Positions 1 to 5,724 of a stretch of 9,794 nt of DNA are shown piece after piece. A program made the translations under genes and the position numbers. Source of the DNA: Fibrobacter sp. UBA4373 (GTDB lineage Bacteria > Fibrobacterota > Fibrobacteria > Fibrobacterales > Fibrobacteraceae); NCBI GenBank assembly GCA_002390045.1, contig DGSB01000010.1, forward strand, positions 8,711-18,504, in the 5' to 3' direction. Positions within the stretch are counted from its first letter, which is position 1; each line of letters opens with the position of its first letter. Under the pieces are notes generated by a model. The model searched no databases. It worked only from the letters and a program-made list of their open reading frames with translations, and was not told where the DNA came from.

Positions 1-1251
1 GAAATCGAAACCGCACGCGCCAAGTCTCCTTCCGTGGAGACTCTCGTCGCCGTCGGTCAGCCGCGCCAAGGCTGGACCTCTTTTTACGACGATTACGAAA
101 TTTGCTCGTCCAAGTTCGAGCGTCCGACCGGCGAAAACGAAATTAAGAACGATGACATCATGGTCATCTACTTCACCAGTGGAACCTCCAGCAATCCGAA
201 GATGGTCGCCCACACGTTCACCTACCCGCTCGGTCACATCGTGACGGCGAAGTACTGGCAAAATGTGGTCGACGGTGGACGTCACTTGACCGTGGCAGAA
301 ACCGGTTGGGCAAAAGCCCTCTGGGGAAAAATCTATGGGCAGTGGCTTGCCGGCAGTGCCGTGTTCACTTATGACATGAACACCTTTATTCCGGGAAAGC
401 TTCTCGAAAAAATGGCGGATTACAAGATTACCACGTTTTGCGCACCGCCGACGGTTTACCGCTATCTGCTCCAGCATGACCTTTCCAAATACGATCTCTC
501 TAGCCTCACCTACTGCGTTACCGCGGGCGAAGCTTTAAATGTTGACATTTACAACCGCTGGCTCGAAAAGACCGGTCACCGCCTGCATGAAGGCTACGGA
601 CAAACGGAAGTGACGCTTTCCGAAGGCAACTACCCGTGGATGGATCCGCGTCCGGGTTCCATGGGAAAACCATCTCCGGGATACCGTATCGAAATCGTCC
701 GTCCGGACGGCACTCCTTGTGACGACGAGGAAGTCGGCGAAATCATCATCAAGATCGACGGCGGAAAACCGTTCGGCATGTTCGGCGGCTATTACAAAGA
801 TCCGGAACGAACCGAAAAAGTTTTTGAAGGCGGCGTGTACCATACAGGCGATACCGCTTGGCGAGACAAGGATGGCTACTGCTGGTTTATCGGTCGTACC
901 GACGACTTGATCAAGAGTTCCGGCTACCGTATCAGCCCGTTCGAAGTGGAAGAAGTCTTGCTGAAACATCCTGCGGTCATGGAAGTTGCCGTGACCGGCG
1001 TAGAAGATCCTTCCCGTGGACAGGCGATCAAGGCTACGATCGTTTTGCAAAAGGGCTACGAAGCTTCGAAGGAACTCGCCAAAGACATTCAGCTTTTCAC
1101 CAAGAAGGTGGCCGCCTCTTACAAGAGCCCGCGCATCATCGACTTTGTGACCGAGCTTCCCAAAACGATCAGCGGCAAGATTCGTCGCGCCACGATTCGT
1201 GAAAAGGATAAACAAGATCAACAAAAGAGCGACGCAGAAAAGGCAAACTAA
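1..1251 (+). CDS. Medium-chain-type acyl-CoA synthetase (AMP-forming), 5' end cut off by the window
   Basis: Reading frame 1 is open from the first base to TAA at 1249-1251, giving 416 residues. No start is visible, and relatives run near 540-560 residues, so roughly 130 N-terminal residues are missing. It is an ANL-superfamily adenylating enzyme that joins a carboxylic acid to CoA through an acyl-AMP. Visible core motifs are the phosphate loop YFTSGTSSNPK (169-201), GYGQTEVT (592-615), YHTGD (838-852), GRTDD followed by the hinge-region SSGYR (892-930), and PKTISGKIRR with the A10 adenylation lysine at 1177-1179. The stretches KMVAHT after the P-loop and GWAKALWGKIYGQW resemble the ACSM/MACS branch more than acetyl-CoA synthetase. 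The tail is charged and low in complexity. The stop lies 5 bases before the ketoacyl synthase start, so the two are co-transcribed and probably translationally coupled. The exact acid used cannot be read from the sequence. Confidence 0.9.
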   Translation, partial: EIETARAKSPSVETLVAVGQPRQGWTSFYDDYEICSSKFERPTGENEIKNDDIMVIYFTSGTSSNPKMVAHTFTYPLGHIVTAKYWQNVVDGGRHLTVAETGWAKALWGKIYGQWLAGSAVFTYDMNTFIPGKLLEKMADYKITTFCAPPTVYRYLLQHDLSKYDLSSLTYCVTAGEALNVDIYNRWLEKTGHRLHEGYGQTEVTLSEGNYPWMDPRPGSMGKPSPGYRIEIVRPDGTPCDDEEVGEIIIKIDGGKPFGMFGGYYKDPERTEKVFEGGVYHTGDTAWRDKDGYCWFIGRTDDLIKSSGYRISPFEVEEVLLKHPAVMEVAVTGVEDPSRGQAIKATIVLQKGYEASKELAKDIQLFTKKVAASYKSPRIIDFVTELPKTISGKIRRATIREKDKQDQQKSDAEKAN

Positions 1252-1256
1252 GATTT

Positions 1257-2507
1257 ATGAATAAAAGACGAATTGTAATCACCGGTATGGGCGCTGTCAC
1301 TCCGATTGGAAAAACAGTTCCCTCGATGTGGCAATCCATTCAGCAGGGCAAGAGCGGTGTCGCTCCCATTACGCTTTTTGACGCAAGTTCTTCCCCGGTA
1401 AAGATTGCGGCAGAAATCAAGGATTTTAAGCCGGAAGAACACGGCATCGATCCGAAGGAAGCACGCCGCATGGCTCGCTTCACACAGTACCTTCTTGCCG
1501 CCGCGAACGAAGCGGTGGCAGATGCAAAGCTCACCAAAGAAGATCTCGCTGCGGAAAAGACGGGAATCGTCGCCGGTAACGGTCTTACCGGAATGGACAT
1601 TATCGACGCTTCCTATTCTAAGTATATCGAATGCGGCAAGCGCAGAGCCTCGCCGCTTGCCATGCCGGAACTGATTGCAAACGAAGCCTGTGCAAACGTT
1701 TCGATTGCGCTCGGCATTACAGGTTCTGCCTGGACGATTGCCACGGCTTGCGCTTCGGGCACCGATGCTCTTGGCGTCGCGCTGGATACGATCCGTTCTG
1801 GCCGTTTGGACATTTGCCTCGCCGGTGGCTCGGAAAGCGGCGTCACCGAATTTTCGATCAAGAGCTTTGCAGGCATGCACGCTCTCACCGACAAGTTCAA
1901 CGACGCTCCGGAAAAGGCTTCCCGCCCGTTCGACAAGGATCGCTCTGGATTTGTCATGGGAGAAGGCGGTGCCATTCTCGTCCTCGAAGAGCTCGAACAT
2001 GCCAAAGCTCGTGGTGCACACATTTACGCGGAACTCGCCGGATACGGAGCCTCTGCGGATGCTTATCACATCACCAGCCCGCGTCCGGGTGGAGAAACTT
2101 GCGCCAAGGCTTTGACCCGCGCGATCCAAGACGCAGGCATCGCCCCGACCGACATCGATTATTACAACGCTCACGGTACTTCGACCCACTTGAACGATTC
2201 CACCGAAACCGCGATGCTCAAAATCGCTCTCGGTGAACATGCTTACAAAATCAAGGTTTCGAGCACAAAGAGCATGACCGGCCACTGCGTCGGCGCCGCA
2301 GGCGCCATCGAAGCGATCATCTCGACTCTCGCAATTACAAACTCGTACTATCCGGCAACCATCAATTTGGACAATCCGGATGATGACTGCGACCTCGACT
2401 ACGTACCCAATGTTGGCGTCAGCGGAAACATCGACTGTGCCGCATCCGCGTCTCTCGGATTTGGCGGTCACAACGGTGTCGTCATCATTAAAAAGTTTCA
2501 GGACTAA
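1257..2507 (+). CDS. fabF: Beta-ketoacyl-[ACP] synthase II (FabF-type)
   Basis: This 416-residue protein has the full length of the FabF family. It catalyses decarboxylative condensation of malonyl-ACP with an acyl chain, the elongating step of type II fatty-acid synthesis in the cytoplasm. The N-terminus RRIVITGMGAVTPIG is typical. The Cys-His-His triad is intact: Cys165 in TACASGTDA, His306 in NAHGTSTH and His343 in KSMTGHCVGAAGA, with the conserved Lys338 before it. The C-terminal loop LGFGGHNG keeps the Phe (402) at the place of the FabF gating residue. The ATG at 1257 follows the upstream stop by 5 bases and has only a weak AAAGG about 13 bases upstream, which suggests coupling. It lies between an acyl-CoA synthetase and an enoyl reductase with no ACP gene in view, so it could be the housekeeping enzyme or a dedicated priming/elongating paralogue. 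A KS of a secondary-metabolite cluster is less likely, because no partner chain-length factor is visible. Confidence 0.93.
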   Translation: MNKRRIVITGMGAVTPIGKTVPSMWQSIQQGKSGVAPITLFDASSSPVKIAAEIKDFKPEEHGIDPKEARRMARFTQYLLAAANEAVADAKLTKEDLAAEKTGIVAGNGLTGMDIIDASYSKYIECGKRRASPLAMPELIANEACANVSIALGITGSAWTIATACASGTDALGVALDTIRSGRLDICLAGGSESGVTEFSIKSFAGMHALTDKFNDAPEKASRPFDKDRSGFVMGEGGAILVLEELEHAKARGAHIYAELAGYGASADAYHITSPRPGGETCAKALTRAIQDAGIAPTDIDYYNAHGTSTHLNDSTETAMLKIALGEHAYKIKVSSTKSMTGHCVGAAGAIEAIISTLAITNSYYPATINLDNPDDDCDLDYVPNVGVSGNIDCAASASLGFGGHNGVVIIKKFQD

Positions 2508-2529
2508 CTCAAGGAACAAGGAATAAAAC

Positions 2530-3723
2530 ATGATTATTAAGCCTCTGATTCGTAGCAACATGTGCATCAACGCGCACCCAATCGGATGCGCCAAGGATGT
2601 TGAACATCAGATCGCCTACGTTGAAAAGAAGGCAAAGGAACGCGGAACTCTTCCGAACGCCCCGAAGAATGTTCTCGTTCTCGGCTGCTCTACCGGTTAT
2701 GGTCTTGCAAGCCGCATCTCCGCAGCATTCGAATGCGGAGCAAACACCATCGGTGTTTCTTTCGAAAAAGAAGGCACCGTCGAAAAGAGCGGCACCCCGG
2801 GTTGGTACAACAACATGGCGTTTGACCGCGCAGCAAAGGCAAAAGGTCTCGGGTCCATCACGTTCAACGGTGACGCATTCTCCGATGAAATGCGCAAGCA
2901 GGTGATTGAAGCTTCGAAGCAGTTCGGCAAGTTCGACCTCGTGATCTACAGCGTGGCAAGCGCTGTCCGAGTAGACCCGGTGACAGGCGAAAAGTACCGC
3001 AGCGTTTTGAAGCCGCTCGAAAAGACTTTCTCCGGCGCAACGATGGACGTCGTTTCCGGCAAGTTCTCGATCATTACGGCAGAAGTCGCAAACGAAGAAG
3101 AAAAACGCCAGACCGTGAAGGTGATGGGCGGAGAAGACTGGGCTCGCTGGATCAAGCAACTCTCCGAAGCCGGCGTCCTCGCCGAAGGCGTCAAGACTGT
3201 CGCATACTCCTACATCGGCCCAACCTACACGCACGCCATCTACCGTGACGGCACCATCGGTGCTGCTAAAAAGGACATCGAACGTACCGCTCTCGAACTC
3301 GATGCGGAACTCAAGAAGACCTTGAACGGTGAAGCCTACATTTCCGTGAACAAGGGCCTCGTCACCCGTTCCTCCGCCGTCATCCCTCTGATTCCGCTCT
3401 ACATCTCCATCCTCTTCAAGATCATGAAGAAGAACGGCACTCACGAAGGCTGCATCGAGCAAATGGAACGTCTCTTCGCAGAACGTCTTTACACAGGCTC
3501 TGCAGTCCCGACCGATGACGAACACCGCATCCGTATCGACGAACTCGAACTGGATCCGAAGGTCCAGGAAGAAGTTGCCAAGTACATGCCGATTGTCAAC
3601 GAAGACAACATCGCAGAACTCGGTGACATCGAAGGCTACCGCCACGACTTCCTCGCCACGAACGGTTTCGATATCGAAGGTGTCGATTACACACAAGATA
3701 TCGCTCGCATGGACACAATCTAA
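2530..3723 (+). CDS. fabV: Trans-2-enoyl-CoA/ACP reductase, FabV (Ter) family
   Basis: This 397-residue protein has the usual FabV/Ter length. The family uses NADH to reduce the trans-2 double bond of an enoyl thioester, the last step of each fatty-acid elongation cycle; Ter members act on crotonyl-CoA. The N-terminus MIIKPLIRSNMCINAHPIGC is the family signature. The dinucleotide-binding stretch VLVLGCSTGYGLASR covers residues 48-62. The catalytic Y-X8-K is present as Tyr238 and Lys247 in YRDGTIGAAKK, the wide spacing that separates FabV from FabI (YX6K). The start has AAGGA at 2518-2522, 7 bases upstream of the ATG. It follows the ketoacyl synthase by 22 bases and is the last gene of the operon, ending just before a terminator. 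Known FabV proteins resist triclosan. CoA versus ACP preference cannot be decided here, although the acyl-CoA synthetase two genes upstream keeps the CoA option open. Confidence 0.95.
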   Translation: MIIKPLIRSNMCINAHPIGCAKDVEHQIAYVEKKAKERGTLPNAPKNVLVLGCSTGYGLASRISAAFECGANTIGVSFEKEGTVEKSGTPGWYNNMAFDRAAKAKGLGSITFNGDAFSDEMRKQVIEASKQFGKFDLVIYSVASAVRVDPVTGEKYRSVLKPLEKTFSGATMDVVSGKFSIITAEVANEEEKRQTVKVMGGEDWARWIKQLSEAGVLAEGVKTVAYSYIGPTYTHAIYRDGTIGAAKKDIERTALELDAELKKTLNGEAYISVNKGLVTRSSAVIPLIPLYISILFKIMKKNGTHEGCIEQMERLFAERLYTGSAVPTDDEHRIRIDELELDPKVQEEVAKYMPIVNEDNIAELGDIEGYRHDFLATNGFDIEGVDYTQDIARMDTI

Positions 3724-3750
3724 GCCTTTACAAATCTCTCTTGGGAAAAG

Positions 3751-3776
3751 AACCGCTCTATCGGGGCGGTTTTTTT
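3751..3776 (+). terminator. Rho-independent terminator of the acyl-CoA synthetase-fabF-fabV operon
   Basis: An 8-bp stem (3751-3758 with 3764-3771, one G-T pair) encloses a 5-base loop and runs into a seven-T tract at 3770-3776. It starts 27 bases after the fabV stop. Confidence 0.85.
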
Positions 3777-3810
3777 ATATTAAAAATGGAGCTCAAGATG
3801 GAGGTAAACC

Positions 3811-4176
3811 ATGGTTCTCGACATTGGACGTATCGATAGTTGGAACGCATCCAAGCATACTGGCACAATCTATTCCGACGCCACCCATAAAACGTATACC
3901 GTCAGCAAGAACGCCTTCGGACGCATTCCCCGCGAACCGATTATCGGCGATATCGTCACCATCGATAAGCTCGTTCCACGCACCGTCAACAAAGTGGAAT
4001 CCGCCCGAATCCGCGGACTCGTTCCCAAAAAATCCAATTTTGGCACCATTCTCGGCGTGATTCTCTTCTTCGCCGCAGTCATCTTCATTTGGAAGTCCGG
4101 CGTCCTCGAAGCGTTCGACATCGTAAAGACAGAAACGCCCGTAAAGCTCGAAGCGCCGAGCCTGCTCCACCGTTGA
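3811..4176 (+). CDS. Small membrane protein with a cold-shock-like N-terminal domain, function unknown
   Basis: The gene encodes 121 residues. The ATG at 3811 is fixed by a strong GGAGGT at 3800-3805, 5 bases upstream. Residues 4-70 have the spacing and alternation of a cold-shock/OB-fold domain: IGRIDSWNASKHTGTI at the front, KTYTVSKNAF in the middle and a G-D-x-V-T-I-D strand later. The aromatic nucleic-acid-binding residues of classical CspA (RNP1 GFGFI, RNP2 VFVH) are absent, so RNA binding should not be assumed. Residues 78-94 (GTILGVILFF...IFIW) form one clear membrane helix, followed by a 27-residue tail. A related layout, with a cold-shock domain before membrane helices, occurs in DUF1294 proteins, but this one is shorter and has a single helix. 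It sits alone between the lipid operon terminator and a convergent tRNA gene. A possible -10 TATATT (3776-3781) without a good -35 is all I see of a promoter. Confidence 0.75.
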   Translation: MVLDIGRIDSWNASKHTGTIYSDATHKTYTVSKNAFGRIPREPIIGDIVTIDKLVPRTVNKVESARIRGLVPKKSNFGTILGVILFFAAVIFIWKSGVLEAFDIVKTETPVKLEAPSLLHR

Positions 4177-4231
4177 CCGTTCTAAACAAACGGTGCCGCC
4201 GTCACACGGAATACGGCCAAAAGCGACAAAA

Positions 4232-4256
4232 AAGCCTCCGAAAGGATCGGAGGCTT
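4232..4256. terminator. Bidirectional terminator between the small membrane protein gene and tRNA-Gly
   Basis: A perfect 10-bp inverted repeat, AAGCCTCCGA at 4232-4241 and TCGGAGGCTT at 4247-4256, has a 5-base loop. On the minus strand it is followed by an unbroken T run, which makes it a strong terminator for the tRNA gene whose 3' end is at 4266. On the plus strand the tail is TTGATTTT, so it is weaker for the upstream protein gene. Confidence 0.85.
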
Positions 4257-4265
4257 GATTTTGAG

Positions 4266-4337
4266 AGCGGCGGACCGGGATCGAACCGGCAACCATTAGC
4301 TTGGAAGGCTAAAGCTCTACCATTGAGCTACCGCCGC
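4266..4337 (-). tRNA. tRNA-Gly (anticodon UCC)
   Basis: The minus strand folds into a complete 72-base cloverleaf. The acceptor arms GCGGCGG and CCGCCGC pair perfectly (plus-strand 4331-4337 and 4267-4273). The D arm is GCTC/GAGC. The anticodon stem TTAGC/GCTAA holds the loop CTTCCAA, giving anticodon TCC, which reads GGA and probably GGG glycine codons. The T arm is GCCGG-TTCGATC-CCGGT with one G-T pair. The discriminator base is U, as usual for bacterial tRNA-Gly. The 3' CCA is not encoded (CTC follows), so it must be added by the CCA-adding enzyme. It is a single-gene unit with its own promoter and terminator, running divergently from infC. Confidence 0.97.
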
Positions 4338-4347
4338 AACACTCCCA

Positions 4348-4375
4348 ATTATACAAAATTTGAGTCTTTTTCCAA
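4348..4375 (-). promoter_or_regulatory. Sigma-70-type promoter of tRNA-Gly
   Basis: On the minus strand a perfect -10 TATAAT (plus 4348-4353) lies 16 bases after a -35-like TTGGAA (plus 4370-4375; 4 of 6 match TTGACA). The -10 ends 10 bases before the mature tRNA 5' end at 4337, so transcription would start only a few bases ahead of it. Confidence 0.8.
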
Positions 4376-4394
4376 TGGGGAAGCCCCCGAAAAG

Positions 4395-4423
4395 TTGAAG
4401 ATTTCTATCCGATTTGCTAAATT
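4395..4423 (+). promoter_or_regulatory. Candidate promoter of the infC-rpmI-rplT operon
   Basis: TTGAAG (4395-4400) and TAAATT (4418-4423) each match the sigma-70 consensus at 4 of 6 positions and are separated by the ideal 17 bases. Transcription would start near 4430, giving a leader of about 30 bases before the proposed TTG start of infC. That leaves no room for a long L20-binding attenuator ahead of infC. The call is a pattern match only. Confidence 0.4.
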
Positions 4424-4449
4424 TTCGTCGCAAACATCACCACTATCAT

Positions 4450-4464
4450 GAGGTAGCATACTTG
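4450..4464 (+). promoter_or_regulatory. Ribosome binding site that decides the infC start (GAGGT, then TTG)
   Basis: GAGGT at 4450-4454 stands 7 bases before an in-frame TTG at 4462-4464. The competing in-frame ATGs have poor sites: 4480 has no Shine-Dalgarno match, and 4489 has GAGG only 3 bases upstream. The upstream in-frame TTG at 4414 also lacks a site. Confidence 0.6.
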
Positions 4465-5097
4465 TATCCTAATCCGCGCATGAGGCAAATGCCGAACCGT
4501 CCTGCAGACGGAACCCGTATCAACGAAGCCATTCACATTTCCCCGGTCCGTGTCATTAAAGAAGACGGAACTCAGGAAGTTCTTGATACGCGCAAAGCTT
4601 TGCAGATGGCAAAGAACGCCGGACTGGACCTGGTGGAAGTCTCGCCGAATGCGAAACCGCCGGTATGCCGTATCATCAATTACAGCAAGTACAAGTTTGA
4701 ACAGACCAAGAAGGCAAAAGCCGCAAAGGCCAAGCAGCACGTGGTCAAGCTCAAAGAAGTCAAAATGCATCCGAAGACCGCTGAAAACGATTATCTCTAT
4801 CGTGTCAAGCAGATGCGCGACTTCCTCACGAGTGGAATGAAGGTTCGTTTGATTATGCAGTTCCGTGGACGCGAAATGGCGCACATGGACTACGGCCGCC
4901 GACTGATGGAACGCGCCAAGCAGGACTTGGCAGACGTCGGCGATTTGGAAACGGACTCGAGGATGGAAGGCAACACGTTGCTTTACATTTACGGTCCAAA
5001 GCGCGGTGCGACTAAAACCGCTCCGCAAAAGCCCGCAACCGAGCCGAAGGCAGCAGGTGAGGCTACACAACAAACCGAAGAGGTAAACAATGCCTAA
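4462..5097 (+). CDS. infC: Translation initiation factor IF-3, probable TTG start
   Basis: IF-3 binds the 30S subunit, prevents premature 50S joining and checks the start codon and initiator tRNA. The N-terminal domain is recognisable from RINEAI through VSPNAKPPVCRIINYSKYK, followed by a lysine-rich linker and the C-terminal domain (KMHPKTAENDY, MQFRGREMAH, MEGNTLLYIYGPK). The start chosen is TTG at 4462 because of the GAGGT 7 bases upstream, giving 211 residues; ATG at 4480 or 4489 would shorten it by 6 or 9. Many bacteria start infC with a non-ATG codon that IF-3 itself discriminates against, giving autoregulation, and TTG here would fit that pattern. About 31 residues after YGPK, rich in Ala, Thr, Pro and Glu, extend beyond the usual end of the family. 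The last 8 bases, including the stop, overlap the start of rpmI. It is the first gene of the classical infC-rpmI-rplT operon. Confidence 0.93.
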   Translation: MYPNPRMRQMPNRPADGTRINEAIHISPVRVIKEDGTQEVLDTRKALQMAKNAGLDLVEVSPNAKPPVCRIINYSKYKFEQTKKAKAAKAKQHVVKLKEVKMHPKTAENDYLYRVKQMRDFLTSGMKVRLIMQFRGREMAHMDYGRRLMERAKQDLADVGDLETDSRMEGNTLLYIYGPKRGATKTAPQKPATEPKAAGEATQQTEEVNNA

Positions 5098-5287
5098 GAT
5101 GAAAACCCACGGTGGTGCTAAGAAGCGCTTCCGCGTGACCGGCAGCGGCCACGTGAAATTCAAGCGCGCTGGTCTTCGCCACATTCTTACCAAGATGACG
5201 ACAAAGCGTAAGCGCAATTTGCGCAAGGCCGGAACCGTCAAGAAGTCCGATGAATACAGAGTCAAGCGTCTGCTTGTCAAAGCATAA
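5090..5287 (+). CDS. rpmI: 50S ribosomal protein L35 (bL35)
   Basis: This 65-residue basic protein is the normal length for bL35, a late-assembling component of the large ribosomal subunit. The family signature PKMKTHGGAKKRFRVTGSG is at the N-terminus, followed by FKRAGLRHILTKMTTKRKRNLR. The ATG at 5090 lies inside the last codons of infC, an 8-base overlap. Its Shine-Dalgarno GAGGT (5080-5084) is also within infC, 5 bases upstream of the ATG, so translation is probably coupled to infC. No hairpin or long spacer precedes it, unlike in E. coli, where L20 represses this junction. Confidence 0.97.
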   Translation: MPKMKTHGGAKKRFRVTGSGHVKFKRAGLRHILTKMTTKRKRNLRKAGTVKKSDEYRVKRLLVKA

Positions 5288-5300
5288 GGAGTAAGTAAGA

Positions 5301-5648
5301 ATGCCACGTTCTAAGACTAGAGTTCCTTCTCGCGCACGCCGCAAGAACATTCTCAAGGCTGCTAAGGGTTATTACGGCCGTCGCAAGTCGAACATTCGCC
5401 TTGCTAAGGACGCAGTCGCCCATGCAGGTCAATATGCATACGCTCATCGCCGCGACAAGAAGGGCGCATTCCGCACTTTGTGGATCACCCGTTTGAACGC
5501 AGCTGTGCGTGAATTTGATTTGAGCTACAGCCAGTTCATCCACTTGCTCAGCAAGGCAAACATCAGCATCAACCGTAAGGTTCTCGCTGACCTCGCTGTG
5601 AGCGATCCGGAAGCATTTGCTGCCATCGTGAAGCAGGTGAAGGCTTAA
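5301..5648 (+). CDS. rplT: 50S ribosomal protein L20 (bL20)
   Basis: This 115-residue protein is essential in early assembly of the large subunit, where its N-terminal extension threads through 23S rRNA. The signature MPRSKTRVPSRARRKNILK opens the protein. Further conserved parts are GYYGRRKSN, YAHRRDKKGAFRTLWI and the C-terminal globular part with INRKVLADLAV. A strong AAGGAGT (from 5286) precedes the ATG, and the gap to rpmI is 13 bases. It is the last gene of its operon and is followed by a bidirectional terminator. L20 is the translational repressor of this operon in several bacteria, but I cannot identify its mRNA target here. Confidence 0.97.
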   Translation: MPRSKTRVPSRARRKNILKAAKGYYGRRKSNIRLAKDAVAHAGQYAYAHRRDKKGAFRTLWITRLNAAVREFDLSYSQFIHLLSKANISINRKVLADLAVSDPEAFAAIVKQVKA

Positions 5649-5671
5649 CTTAACCCACGAGATTGATTCTC

Positions 5672-5703
5672 AAAAAAACCTCGGCATCACGCCGAGGTTT
5701 TTT
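5672..5703. terminator. Bidirectional terminator between rplT and the convergent lipoprotein gene
   Basis: The GC core CCTCGGC (5679-5685) pairs with GCCGAGG (5691-5697) around a 5-base loop. An A run in front and a T run behind extend the stem, so it has a U tract whichever strand is transcribed. It serves rplT on plus and the lipoprotein gene, which ends at 5725, on minus. Confidence 0.9.
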
Positions 5704-5724
5704 CTTTTAGTATCTAGAACTTAC

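Noticed and set aside
535..1224. A 229-residue open frame opposite the acyl-CoA synthetase
   Set aside because: It overlaps the conserved A5-A10 motifs of the synthetase entirely and has no domain of its own.
1248..2594. A 448-residue open frame on the minus strand opposite fabF
   Set aside because: It mirrors fabF codon by codon, has no recognisable motif and no ribosome binding site. The sense protein has all catalytic residues, so this is a by-product of codon bias.
2509..3696. A 395-residue open frame on the minus strand opposite fabV
   Set aside because: Same reason: fabV is unmistakable, and the antisense product is low-complexity Val/Asp/Phe sequence.
4176..4225. Several overlapping short inverted repeats (ACCGTT/AACGGT, GCCGT/ACGGC) after the small membrane protein gene
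   Set aside because: The stems are 5-6 bp, mutually exclusive and lack a poly-T. The real terminator is the adjacent 4232-4256 repeat.
4266..4337. tRNA-Gly as an integration site for a mobile element
   Set aside because: There is no integrase, no repeated tRNA 3' end in the window, and the flanking genes are core functions.
4377..4387. GGGG-AAG-CCCC hairpin between the divergent tRNA and infC promoters
   Set aside because: Only 4 bp of stem and no T tract. It could form by chance and does not fit a terminator or a known riboswitch.
4089..4451. A plus-strand frame of 120 residues running across the tRNA region
   Set aside because: It reads through a terminator and the complement of tRNA-Gly, so it cannot be a real gene.
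4417..5307. A 296-residue open frame on minus opposite infC and rpmI
   Set aside because: It is antisense to two universally conserved translation genes and has no initiation signal.
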